Origin: Chitinophaga chungangae
GTDB lineage: Bacteria > Bacteroidota > Bacteroidia > Chitinophagales > Chitinophagaceae
Assembly (NCBI RefSeq): GCF_017742215.1
Contig: NZ_JAGHKP010000001.1
Location: 1,736,001-1,800,000 of the forward strand
Direction of reading: 5' to 3'
Length of the DNA stretch: 64,000 nucleotides
Numbering within the stretch: position 1 is the first letter of the stretch; the number at the start of each line of letters is the position of its first letter. Positions 35,378 through 43,612 of the stretch are shown one piece after another. Both the position numbers and the translations under genes were made by a program. Below the pieces are notes generated by a model, which worked only from the letters and a program-made list of their open reading frames with translations, searched no databases and was not told where the DNA came from.

Positions 35378-35896
35378 TCAGATTGCGGGTACCATCATTA
35401 CTTCGTCGGCCGCAACGTTGGCTACCATGTTGTAGCCTAGGCTGCTCAGCACGGCTTTCACGCGGTTCTTGCCCAGCTCGATGATGCGCCCGCGCCGGTG
35501 CATCAGCGGTCCCGCGGTCACTTCCACCAGGTCGTTGTGGCGCAGCGGGAATTTTTCGAGCGATACGTCTTTGTAATCACGAAGAAAACGTTGGATCAGC
35601 TCGATCTCATGGTCGGGGATAAGCGCCGGTTTGCCCAGCCAGTACACGAAGTTGATGATCCCTTCCGTTTCACGCACCAGCGGCTTTTTGCTGTCAGGCA
35701 CGCGCACAAAAACATAAGAGGAAAAAAGGGGCTCTTCCACCACTTTCCGCCGGTCGCTCCACTGGCGGGCTACCTGGTTAAGCGGACAGTAATTTTCGAT
35801 CTGCTTTTTTTCAAGGTTGGCGGCTACTTTCTTTTCCCATCGCGGTTTGGTATAAACGGCGTACCAGGAAGTTGTTTCGTGTTGCATACGGTTCAT
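35378..35896 (-). CDS. UpxY-type transcription antiterminator (NusG/RfaH family)
   Basis: The 172-residue protein has a NusG N-terminal domain (SWYAVYTKPRWEKKVAANLE, then FSSYVFVRVPDSKKPLVRET) and a KOW-like end (NDLVEVTAGPLMHRRGRIIEL). In Bacteroides, UpxY proteins are encoded in capsule loci and let polymerase read through the untranslated leader of their own operon. Here the gene lies inside the operon, between the tyrosine kinase and manC, preceded by a 263-base gap with two hairpins. The start is 35896 or the in-frame ATG at 35887. Confidence 0.9.
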   Translation of the reverse strand: MNRMQHETTSWYAVYTKPRWEKKVAANLEKKQIENYCPLNQVARQWSDRRKVVEEPLFSSYVFVRVPDSKKPLVRETEGIINFVYWLGKPALIPDHEIELIQRFLRDYKDVSLEKFPLRHNDLVEVTAGPLMHRRGRIIELGKNRVKAVLSSLGYNMVANVAADEVMMVPAI

Positions 35897-35967
35897 TTTT
35901 TACTGGTTAACGGATCAATCGTTTTTTTTCATCACGTGGAACGTTAAAGGCGGCGGGTTAGTTCGGC

Positions 35968-36144
35968 ATGGCTTCGCCATCTCAGTCACATAAAAGACTG
36001 CCAGTATGTATTCGGTTTTTCAATAATTTTTTCACACGTTTAATATGTTCGGGCGCGGGTTTGCCAGGTTAATGGATGGCTCGCCTTTGCTTTTTTATTC
36101 CTAAGCCTGTTTTTAAAGGCCGGGAAATGACGAACATCTCCCGG
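35968..36144 (-). other. Gap between wzc-like gene and upxY with two hairpins
   Basis: The 263-base gap (35897-36159) contains no gene that I can support. A strong hairpin just after the kinase stop pairs CCGGGA (36120-36125) with TCCCGG (36139-36144), with further ATG/CAT pairing. It lacks a clear T run on the minus strand. A small hairpin ATGGC-TTC-GCCAT lies at 35968-35980. The gap may be a leader recognised by the antiterminator or a site of partial termination. Confidence 0.4.
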
Positions 36145-36159
36145 CGGCAGATTCATATG

Positions 36160-38538
36160 TTACACCTTAAATATGTTCTTGATGAAACGTTTTTTCTTCT
36201 GCTGTTTGTTCAGGTCTTCCACGTAACCATAGCCGTAGCTTTGAGTGGTCACGCCACGCGGTTTCACGCCGTTGAACACGATGTTCAGCTTGCCGGCCTC
36301 GCGGCTGCGGTACAGCTCGTCGATCATTTTCAGGTGCAGCCTCGGCGTTACCTGCTGCCTTACCACGTACAACGTGGCGTCGGTGAACGGTGCCAGCAGG
36401 CGCGCGTCTGTTACGATGCCTACCGGGGCGGTATCGATGATCACATAATCGAACATGGTTTTCAAAGTGGTCAGCATTTCCTGCAAACGGCCGCTCAGGA
36501 TCAGCTCCGTCGGGTTCGGCGGTATTACGCCGGCGGGGAGAATGAACAGGTGATCGTTGCCGGGCACGGGCCGCAGCATTTCGGGCAGCGCCGTTTTGCC
36601 CACCAAAAAGTTCGTGATGCCCGGCTCGCGCGGGATGCCCAGCATTTTGCTGATCATCGGCTTGCGCAGGTCAAATTCCAGCAGCACTACTTTTTTGCGG
36701 ATGAGCGACAAACTGATCGCCAGGTTGATCGAAATGAAACTTTTACCTTCCCCGGAAATGGACGAAGTGATCAGCAGTGTTTTGTTGTCGCCGTTCAGGC
36801 CGAGGTAGGAGAGGGAAGTTCTGAGTGAACGGAACTGCTCGGCCACCAGGCTGCGTTTGCCGTCTGCTATTACTACAGATTCCTTGTTGTCGTCGTGCAT
36901 GATCTCCGCCACGATCGGCGCATCGGTCGCTTTTTCGATATCGGCGCGCTGTTCGATCTCGCGGTTCATCAGGTCCCTGATGGTGATCACTGCCGCCACG
37001 AAAGCTACGCCCAGGCCGATGGCAAGGGCCAGCACGGTCATGCGTTTCGGGCTGAAGGGCAGGGCGGCGGATTGTGCGGCGTCTACGATCCGGCTGTCTG
37101 ATATTGCGGCGGCGTACGCCAGCGCTGTTTCTTCCCGCTTCTGCAGCAGGAAGGTGTAGATATTGTTTTTGATGATCTGCTGGCGGCTTACTTCCAGCAG
37201 CGCCCTTTCTTTGCCCGGCACGCTGTGCAGCATGCCCATGAAGCGGCCGTTGGCAGTTTCGAGTTTTTCTTTCCCGGCTTCAAGATTGGAGCGCAGGCTG
37301 TGAATATTTTCCAGCACGGCGGGTTTCAGCTTGGCGATCTGGCGGTCGAGCGCGGTGAGCACCGGGCTGTTCTCCGCGGTGGTTTTTTTCAGTTTCTCCC
37401 GTTCCATCTGGGCTTCGTTCAACCGGGCGATCAGCTCCAGCAGCACAGGGTCCGTAAGCCCGAGGGTGGCCGGCACCACGGTTTCTCCTTCGCCCTGGCC
37501 GCTCACATATTTTTCGATGCTTTCCAGCACGGAAAGCTGCAGGTTCGCTTCGTTCATTTTAGCGTCGTTTTCCTGCACGCTGGCAAGGAAAAGTTTGCTT
37601 TGTTCGCCGATGTCTACAATTCCCGCGGTGGTTTTGAACTGCTCCACTTCTTTTTCCACCTGGTTCAGCTCGCGGGTCACGATGCGCAGGCGCTCTTCCA
37701 CGAAACTCATGGTGCTGGCGGCCACGCGGTTTTTATCTTCGATAGCGGCGTGGTTGTACACGCGGATCAGTTCGTTAACGATCGCTTCGCCGCGCACAGG
37801 GCTTACGTCGCTGTAGTCGAGTTTGATCACGGTAGCCATTTTGGAAACAGGTGTTACCTGTAAATTGGCCAGCAGGTTCTGCGCGGTCTTTTTTTCGCCG
37901 GAGATCTGCAGGTAGGTGCGGTGTTTCGGCATATGCGTGCCGGGCCTGGGTTTGATCACCATACGGCCCCAGCGGGTAGTTACGGTGTCGAATACAGGGT
38001 AGGCGGTATGGTCGAGCAGCACGGTGCGGCGGGCCGAATCGTAATGCACGGCTACTTTTTCGGCCGGCCCTTCGGGTATCTTCTGCGGCTCCAGGAATAC
38101 GAACTCGAGCGGGGCGTATTGATAACTGAGCACATCGCGCAGCTGCCCTTCTTCGTACATTTCCCCGTACAGCTGCAGGTTGCGGGCCACCTGGCTGGCC
38201 AGCGTGCGGGAGCTGAGGATCTGCATTTCGTTCTCAATGTTCTTATCGGAACCGAAAAGGTCGAGCGTGCTCATCAGGTCCTGCTCGCCGCCCAGCTGTT
38301 TGGATTCTTCCTTAACGAGCAGGGTGGAGGATATTTTATAAACGGGCGTAGCATAACGCAGGTACGCGAAAGCGGCGGCCACGGCAACAATGATCGCGAT
38401 CACGAACAGCGGCCAGTGAGACAGGTAACGGTACCTGATGAGGGCCAGCAGGTCTACCTGTTCCTGCGGCTGCATTCGTTTCTGCATGCCCGATGAATGG
38501 CCGTTGGGCCTGGTGATGTGCACATTGTTGTTGTTCAT
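36160..38538 (-). CDS. Wzc-like polysaccharide co-polymerase and tyrosine autokinase
   Basis: The 792-residue inner-membrane protein controls polymer length and export. A Wzz domain with two membrane helices (WPLFVIAIIVAVAAAFAYL near residue 45; the second near 500, VLALAIGLGVAFVAAVI) flanks a long coiled-coil region. The cytoplasmic kinase has Walker A in SISGEGKSFISINLAISLS, Walker A' in VLLEFDLRKPMISKML and Walker B in FDYVIIDTAPVG. The end is a tyrosine cluster (SYGYGYVEDL) as phosphorylation sites, followed by a basic tail. It forms a pair with the Wza-like gene 10 bases upstream, and the CpsB-type phosphatase should reverse its phosphorylation. Confidence 0.94.
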   Translation of the reverse strand: MNNNNVHITRPNGHSSGMQKRMQPQEQVDLLALIRYRYLSHWPLFVIAIIVAVAAAFAYLRYATPVYKISSTLLVKEESKQLGGEQDLMSTLDLFGSDKNIENEMQILSSRTLASQVARNLQLYGEMYEEGQLRDVLSYQYAPLEFVFLEPQKIPEGPAEKVAVHYDSARRTVLLDHTAYPVFDTVTTRWGRMVIKPRPGTHMPKHRTYLQISGEKKTAQNLLANLQVTPVSKMATVIKLDYSDVSPVRGEAIVNELIRVYNHAAIEDKNRVAASTMSFVEERLRIVTRELNQVEKEVEQFKTTAGIVDIGEQSKLFLASVQENDAKMNEANLQLSVLESIEKYVSGQGEGETVVPATLGLTDPVLLELIARLNEAQMEREKLKKTTAENSPVLTALDRQIAKLKPAVLENIHSLRSNLEAGKEKLETANGRFMGMLHSVPGKERALLEVSRQQIIKNNIYTFLLQKREETALAYAAAISDSRIVDAAQSAALPFSPKRMTVLALAIGLGVAFVAAVITIRDLMNREIEQRADIEKATDAPIVAEIMHDDNKESVVIADGKRSLVAEQFRSLRTSLSYLGLNGDNKTLLITSSISGEGKSFISINLAISLSLIRKKVVLLEFDLRKPMISKMLGIPREPGITNFLVGKTALPEMLRPVPGNDHLFILPAGVIPPNPTELILSGRLQEMLTTLKTMFDYVIIDTAPVGIVTDARLLAPFTDATLYVVRQQVTPRLHLKMIDELYRSREAGKLNIVFNGVKPRGVTTQSYGYGYVEDLNKQQKKKRFIKNIFKV

Positions 38539-38548
38539 GTCTCTCGCG

Positions 38549-39379
38549 TTAATTGTTCACAACAAGCCTGTCCACCAGTATCACAACGAGGCCCAGCGCG
38601 CTGAGCACGATCGGTATGATGGTATTTGCCTTGCCGGTGGTGGCTACTTTGGATTTGGATGGTTCCACATATACGATGTCATTAGGCTTCAGGTAAAAAT
38701 AGGGAGAGCTCAGCGTGGCCGCGTCGTTGAGATTGAGCCTGCGCGTGGTTCTTGTGCCGTCCTGTTCGCGGATCAGCAATACATTTTCTTTTTTGCCGTA
38801 AATGGTGATGTCGCCCGCCATGCCCAGCGCTTCGAGGATGGATATTTTTTCGCTGGATACATTTACGACCGTGGGCCTGGCTACTTCGCCAAGTACGGTA
38901 ACGCGATAGTTGAGAAAACGGATGCTTACTACCGGGTCTACCAGCAGCTTGCGGTCCACCAGCTGCCGGCGGATGGTGTCTGTCAGCGCGGCTTTGGTTA
39001 GGCCTTCCACGTTGATGGTGCCCAGCACGGGGAAGTCGATCGAGCCCTGCTGGTTCACGAGGTAACCCGCCACGGGATTGCCTGTGCCCGGCTGAACGGC
39101 TATATTGCCCGGAAGCTGCGACGCGGCGGCGCCCGGGGAATAGGTGTTGGGCAGGTTATACATCATCGCTTCCTGTGGGTTCATGGCGCTGACGTTGATC
39201 TGCAGGATGTCGTTTTTCTGGATCACCGGCTCAAGGTCCGCCTTGATGGCGGTCAGCGTAGTGTCGTTCAGATTATTGAAGTAAGCGGCTTTTTTCGTAT
39301 TTACGCAGGAGGCAAACAAACAGCCCACCAGGGCCAGTGTCAAGGTCGTTCTAAAGTATGGTTTCGGTCTCTCTGTCAT
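38549..39379 (-). CDS. Wza-like polysaccharide export lipoprotein
   Basis: The 276-residue protein has a lipoprotein signal ending LVGCLFASCVNTKK. The Poly_export domain follows (LQINVSAMNPQEAMMYNLP, then GNPVAGYLVNQQGSIDFPVLG and GLTKAALTDTIRRQL). An SLBB domain comes next (NYRVTVLGEVARPTVVNVSS, EALGMAGDITIYGKKENVLLI), and a hydrophobic segment ends the protein (IPIVLSALGLVVILVDRLV). It should form the outer-membrane or periplasmic channel of the Wza-Wzc export machine. It is the first gene of the operon, with a promoter element 41 bases ahead. Confidence 0.93.
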   Translation of the reverse strand: MTERPKPYFRTTLTLALVGCLFASCVNTKKAAYFNNLNDTTLTAIKADLEPVIQKNDILQINVSAMNPQEAMMYNLPNTYSPGAAASQLPGNIAVQPGTGNPVAGYLVNQQGSIDFPVLGTINVEGLTKAALTDTIRRQLVDRKLLVDPVVSIRFLNYRVTVLGEVARPTVVNVSSEKISILEALGMAGDITIYGKKENVLLIREQDGTRTTRRLNLNDAATLSSPYFYLKPNDIVYVEPSKSKVATTGKANTIIPIVLSALGLVVILVDRLVVNN

Positions 39380-39419
39380 CTGATCAGGTTTCGTTTAAAG
39401 ATGTGATAGGTTCACATTA

Positions 39420-39427
39420 CAAAACTA
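39420..39427 (-). promoter_or_regulatory. -7 promoter element of the exopolysaccharide operon
   Basis: On the minus strand this reads TAGTTTTG, a full match to TAnnTTTG, 41 bases before the first gene of the operon. A TCTG with 17 bases between may serve as an imperfect -33 box. A short palindrome ACTATAGT lies upstream at 39456-39463 and might be an activator or repressor site. Confidence 0.5.
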
Positions 39428-39511
39428 ATTCAGACGGACTTTTTCAGAACTACTCACTATAGTATTAATCAGCCAACTCGCCGGGATCGCGTTACTCATT
39501 AAAGTAGTCAT

Positions 39512-40144
39512 TCAATACAGGCTGTTGCTCCATATCTTGGAGATCAACTCGCTTTTGGATGCCACGTTGAGTTTCTGGTAGATTTTCTTTAAATGCTGAT
39601 TGACGGTAAACACAGTTACATAAAGCTTTTCGGCCATCTCTTTGTAAGTATAACCTTCTTTGAGCAAGTGCAATAATTCGTACTCGCGTTTGGTGAGTTT
39701 GTCTTTCACGTACTCCAAAGGATCTTTGCTTACATGATCGATTAGCAAATGCGCGGCTTTGGGAGAAAGCGTGCCGCCCTGGTTGATCGCGTCGAGAATG
39801 GAATGGTAGATCTCCATCAGCCGGCTGGTCTTGATGATATAACCCGCCGCGCCTTTCATGATGGATTCGATAACATATTGTTTGCCGTCGTGCCCGGAAA
39901 GCACGATGATCTTGGCTTCCGGGTAAATGCGCTTCAGTTCTTCCATGCCTGAAATTCCTGATTCGCCGGGCAATGAGATGTCGAGTAATATGGCTTTTAC
40001 ATCCGGGTCTTTATACGGTAAAGCTTTGAACTCCTCCATGGAACGGCATGCAAAAACGACTTTGCATTCCTGGAAGTCCTCCAGGAACTCCTTGTAGTTG
40101 TTAAGCTGAAAATGATTGTCTTCAATAATTCCGATCGATATCAT
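39512..40144 (-). CDS. NarL/LuxR-type response regulator
   Basis: From ATG 40144 (a GTG at 40156 is in frame but weaker) the product is 210 residues. The receiver has SIGIIEDNHFQLNN (acidic pair), the phospho-acceptor Asp in VKAILLDISLPGESGISG, IIVLSGHDG and GYIIKTSRL. The C-terminal LuxR HTH reads LTKREYELLHLLKEGYTYKE, then MAEKLYVTVFTVNQHLKKIY. It is encoded immediately before the exopolysaccharide operon on the same strand and is a good candidate for its transcriptional activator. The partner kinase may be the one encoded at 40475, which is divergent. Confidence 0.92.
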   Translation of the reverse strand: MISIGIIEDNHFQLNNYKEFLEDFQECKVVFACRSMEEFKALPYKDPDVKAILLDISLPGESGISGMEELKRIYPEAKIIVLSGHDGKQYVIESIMKGAAGYIIKTSRLMEIYHSILDAINQGGTLSPKAAHLLIDHVSKDPLEYVKDKLTKREYELLHLLKEGYTYKEMAEKLYVTVFTVNQHLKKIYQKLNVASKSELISKIWSNSLY

Positions 40145-40190
40145 ATTACGGGTCACATTATGCGATATGCTCTATTAAGGGTCTCTATAT

Positions 40191-40198
40191 CAAATATA
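40191..40198 (-). promoter_or_regulatory. -7 promoter element of the LuxR-type regulator gene
   Basis: The minus strand reads TATATTTG, a full TAnnTTTG match, 47 bases before the chosen ATG. A TTTG box upstream is 15 bases away, which is shorter than usual. Confidence 0.45.
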
Positions 40199-40273
40199 AT
40201 TCCAATTTTTTTGCAAAGGATTTAAAAACAACATTAAATTATTAACAAGTATCTAATAACAACCGTAATATGC

Positions 40274-40295
40274 ATTACTTACTTAAGTAAGTAAT
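40274..40295. promoter_or_regulatory. 22-bp perfect palindrome in the regulator-kinase divergent region
   Basis: ATTACTTACTTAAGTAAGTAAT (22 bases, perfectly self-complementary; central AAGTAAGT arms) lies near the middle of the 330-base AT-rich gap between the response-regulator and kinase genes (40145-40474). No gene is seen in the gap. A second perfect palindrome, TGCCTCCGGAGGCA, lies at 40424-40437, close to the kinase start. Dimeric regulator binding is the simplest reading. Confidence 0.45.
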
Positions 40296-40474
40296 AAATA
40301 AAAATCATATTAGTTGTAGATTTATGTAACGGGATTTTTCCACACTTTGCAATAAAAGCAACATAATCGTGTTAAAGTGCCGTATCTTGCTTATCCATAC
40401 ACCTGTGTGCCAAACCATATCTGTGCCTCCGGAGGCAGCTACCGGACGCCGTTGAAAACCTATTTGAAAACAAA

Positions 40475-41491
40475 ATGAAGCCACAGCATTATATCAAAGT
40501 AACCCATTTGCTCAACGGGATAAAAGACCCGGTATTGATCATTGAACCGACAGAAGGGATTGTTGAAAAAGCAAATAAAGCGGCGATAGACAAACTTGGC
40601 CTTTCCGTAACAGGCAAAACATTGGACGTTCCGTTCAGGGAGGAATTTATGCTTCCGACAAACAACGGTGCCGAAGAGACCTGCATCGATTTTATACCCA
40701 GCAGCATTAGTATCGCCCAAAAAGAATACGTGCTCGCCATCGGCAAAACTACCGCCAGCGAACAACATCTCCGCATGCAATTGCGCAATCTCGAACAGGA
40801 ACGGGCGCTCCAGGAAATGAAGACCAGCTTCATCTCCATGACCTCCCACGAGTTCCGCACGCCGCTCACCGCCATCGCAGCAGCGGTAGACCTGCTCGAG
40901 ACCCGCATCCGCATGGACCGGATGATGAACCCCTTTTACAAACAGAACATCGCGAAGATCTCCGACGAGATATTTAACCTCAATACTATGCTCGACGAGA
41001 TACTCACACTCAGCAAGATCGTTTCCAACAATTATGAAGTAAAAAAAACACCGGTGAACGTGTCGCAGGTGGTCGATTACCTGAAGTTCCAGTACTTTTC
41101 CGAAAGGAAAGACGAACGCAAACTGGAAGTAAAGGTGGTGGGCGAACCGCGCAAAATATCGGTAGACAAGGACCAGCTTTCGAAAATACTGACTAACCTG
41201 ATCAGTAATGCCTTTAAGTATTCCACTCATGAAAACCCGCAGTTGAAACTGCATTATCACGCCCGCAAACTGGTGATCGCCGTTGTTGACCATGGCATCG
41301 GCATCCCCGAAAAAGACATTCCGCACCTGTTCAATTCTTTTTACCGTGGCAGCAACGTAGACGGAATAGATGGCACGGGTCTTGGACTGGCTATCGTGAA
41401 AACTTTTACGGAGATGAACGGAGGAGAGATCAAAGTCACCAGCGAAAAGGGCAAAGGCACCAAATTCTCACTTACATTCAGGTATGCATGA
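40475..41491 (+). CDS. Soluble sensor histidine kinase with PAS-like input
   Basis: The 338-residue kinase has no membrane segment. A PAS-like domain (LLNGIKDPVLIIEPTEGIVEK) covers about residues 10-110 and a short coiled coil follows. The phospho-acceptor motif is SMTSHEFRTPLTAIAAAVDL. The ATPase domain has the N-box in LSKILTNLISNAFKYS, G1 in VVDHGIGIPEKDI, and G2 in GIDGTGLGLAIVKTF. All key residues are present. Its stop overlaps the start of the receiver gene by four bases, so the two form a pair. Divergence from the LuxR regulator and the exopolysaccharide operon suggests a role in its control. Confidence 0.94.
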   Translation: MKPQHYIKVTHLLNGIKDPVLIIEPTEGIVEKANKAAIDKLGLSVTGKTLDVPFREEFMLPTNNGAEETCIDFIPSSISIAQKEYVLAIGKTTASEQHLRMQLRNLEQERALQEMKTSFISMTSHEFRTPLTAIAAAVDLLETRIRMDRMMNPFYKQNIAKISDEIFNLNTMLDEILTLSKIVSNNYEVKKTPVNVSQVVDYLKFQYFSERKDERKLEVKVVGEPRKISVDKDQLSKILTNLISNAFKYSTHENPQLKLHYHARKLVIAVVDHGIGIPEKDIPHLFNSFYRGSNVDGIDGTGLGLAIVKTFTEMNGGEIKVTSEKGKGTKFSLTFRYA

Positions 41492-41853
41492 ACAGGACGA
41501 TTTTATTGATTGAAGACAAACCGGCTTTGACAGACACGTTGAAATGCCTGCTGGAACTACATGAATTCAACGTACTCACCGCCAGCAACGGGGAAGAAGG
41601 CGTGGCGAACGCCCGCCGGCATCATCCGCACCTGGTGATCAGCGACATTTTTATGCCGGTGATCAATGGGTACGAGCTGCTCGAGATCTTTAAAACAGAC
41701 AACGAGCTGCGGAACATTCCCGTGTTGATGCTCACGGCCAAAACCGGTATCGAAGAGATCAATCTCGCGATGAAAAAAGGCGCGGCGGGGTATGTTACCA
41801 AACCGTTCCTTTTCCGGAACCTGCACGCTACGATCCTGAAACTGATCCTGTAG
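41488..41853 (+). CDS. Stand-alone response-regulator receiver
   Basis: The 121 residues are a receiver domain only: TILLIEDKPALTDTLKCL, the phospho-acceptor Asp in LVISDIFMPVINGYELL, VLMLTAKTG and the lysine in GYVTKPFLF. There is no output domain, so it probably works by protein contact or as a phosphate relay, like CheY/DivK. Coupled translation with the kinase gene makes it the direct partner. The degenerate kinase-like protein at 19914-20630 is a possible relay partner, but this is speculation. Confidence 0.93.
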   Translation: MNRTILLIEDKPALTDTLKCLLELHEFNVLTASNGEEGVANARRHHPHLVISDIFMPVINGYELLEIFKTDNELRNIPVLMLTAKTGIEEINLAMKKGAAGYVTKPFLFRNLHATILKLIL

Positions 41854-41968
41854 CCCCCCGCGCATTCTGCTGATGCGCAAGCCCCGCACCGCTTTTCATG
41901 CATTGAAAGACGCGGCCGGCTTCACGACCCTGCCGTTCATTGTCAACTGCAGGTCGAGGCGGCCGGGA

Positions 41969-43429
41969 TCATCGCCCGAGGTCCCATTGTATTCCCAGCA
42001 TACCCCCGGTATTGCCGCCAAAGTCGCCCCAATCGAAGGCCAGCCCGGCGTTTACCGTTATTCCTTTCACCGGCGTAGGCCAGATGATCTCCTGCAGCGT
42101 GTACCATTGCGTCATCGCCGAAGTGATCGGCTCTTCATGGTAGTTCCCGAAATTACGCGTGAACGTGAGCAGTGTTCTTGCTTTCAGTACCTGCGCGATA
42201 TTGTATTTCGCGCCCAGGTGAAGGCCTGTTACGCGGTTGTTGATAATATTCCAGCCTTTTTTGATGATGGAATCTTTCGGTGCATTCCAGTCGAACGGCT
42301 CCACGTTGTTGAAATATTTGCTGCCGCGGTTGCGGTTGATGAACAGCGGCGTGCCGATGATGTTGCCGCGATATTCCCAGCCGGTGAGGTACACGCCGTT
42401 GTTGTAATAACTTTCACGCACGCGCAGCGGCAGCCAGTCGTTCATCTTTTTGGTGTTGATGAATTCGATGGTAGCCTTCTCCAGCACCGGTTCTTCCTTT
42501 TTATTCACAAAACTGAGGCCCAGCAAACGGTCGGTATTCTTAAAATCGATGTTCTGCCCCGTTTCGAACATGCTCTGGTTGTATAGCAGCAGCTTGATGT
42601 TGTCGGTTTCCCACTGGATGCCGCCTTCGAGCACCCCGCGATGGTCGCCGGGGCGGTTGGGCTGTATTTCGGTGTTGATCACCGTGCCGTCGTCAGACAC
42701 TTTTCCGATCAACACGTCCCAGTAGTTGGAAAATGTATTTTTGATCGCCGGCAGATCGTAGCGGTTGCCGCCCCACACCGCGTAATGCTGGATGCCGCCG
42801 TACACGCGCAGGCGCTCCTTGCCGATGCGCAGGTACAGCATTTTTTCATGCAGGAAGGCGCCTTTGATGTATTGCTGATCGCCCATCCAGCCATGGCTGA
42901 ACTGCCCCTTCACCTGCACCCATCCGTTCGTGAACGGCACGTTCACATAATCTTTCAGCGCAATGCTCACTTTCGGTATGGGCAAGGCGTTGCCGCTAAT
43001 GCCCCACGAGCCTGAAGACAGCTCATGGTCCGCTTCCCCGCTGATCTCTTCGTAACGCCCCGCCCGCAATTCCCAGTTGCGGTAAGTGGTTTTTACGTAT
43101 CCTTCCTTGAAAAAGGTTTTGGAAAAATGATCGTTGTTATAGAGATCAAGTCCGTAACCGATCGTAAAATCGCCTGCAGCATTCAGCGGATGGCTGTTGC
43201 GCAGCAGGATGTGCGAGGAAAGGTCGGACTTGCGGTCGCTGATGGTGCCGAAACGTTTGGCCGTAAGCCAGAGCGGCAGATATTCCCTGGAGGCGATGGT
43301 GCCTGTAACGCCCGCCTGCACCTGTAAAGAATCGGCGAAGCGCGACGGCCCGGCGAAAGGCTCAGGGCTTTGCTGGGCAAATACGGGCGTGGAAAGGCCA
43401 ATAAAGCATATGGTTTTGAAAAGTCGCAT
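41969..43429 (-). CDS. Wzi-like capsule assembly outer-membrane protein
   Basis: The 486-residue protein has a signal peptide ending PVFAQQ and fits the Wzi family of 18-stranded barrels that hold capsule polymer on the cell surface. Landmarks are IASREYLPLWLTAKRFGTIS, GDFTIGYGLDLYNNDHFSKTF, KGQFSHGWMGDQQYIKGAFLHEK, and the AGLAFDWGDFGGNTGGMLGIQ end. It is convergent with the kinase-receiver pair and lies 2.6 kb from the export gene. It is therefore probably part of the same surface-polysaccharide programme though not of the same operon. Confidence 0.88.
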   Translation of the reverse strand: MRLFKTICFIGLSTPVFAQQSPEPFAGPSRFADSLQVQAGVTGTIASREYLPLWLTAKRFGTISDRKSDLSSHILLRNSHPLNAAGDFTIGYGLDLYNNDHFSKTFFKEGYVKTTYRNWELRAGRYEEISGEADHELSSGSWGISGNALPIPKVSIALKDYVNVPFTNGWVQVKGQFSHGWMGDQQYIKGAFLHEKMLYLRIGKERLRVYGGIQHYAVWGGNRYDLPAIKNTFSNYWDVLIGKVSDDGTVINTEIQPNRPGDHRGVLEGGIQWETDNIKLLLYNQSMFETGQNIDFKNTDRLLGLSFVNKKEEPVLEKATIEFINTKKMNDWLPLRVRESYYNNGVYLTGWEYRGNIIGTPLFINRNRGSKYFNNVEPFDWNAPKDSIIKKGWNIINNRVTGLHLGAKYNIAQVLKARTLLTFTRNFGNYHEEPITSAMTQWYTLQEIIWPTPVKGITVNAGLAFDWGDFGGNTGGMLGIQWDLGR

Positions 43430-43612
43430 AAGTTACCCTGCAAATTAGCAGGAACTCGTCGGCCGGGGGATACTTAAACTAGTACTTATGGGGCGGGCAC
43501 AGCCGTAAATGCTACTCAAACGGGGGATGAAGGGCCGGCGTACGCCGGCGGAAGCAGTTCGGGGTAGAGGTAATGCATCGCTTTTTCGGCACGGTGCCGG
43601 AATGAATGATTT

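Noticed and set aside
41860..41878. GCGCAT/ATGCGC hairpin after the receiver gene as a terminator
   Set aside because: The stem is only six bases and no T run follows on either strand.
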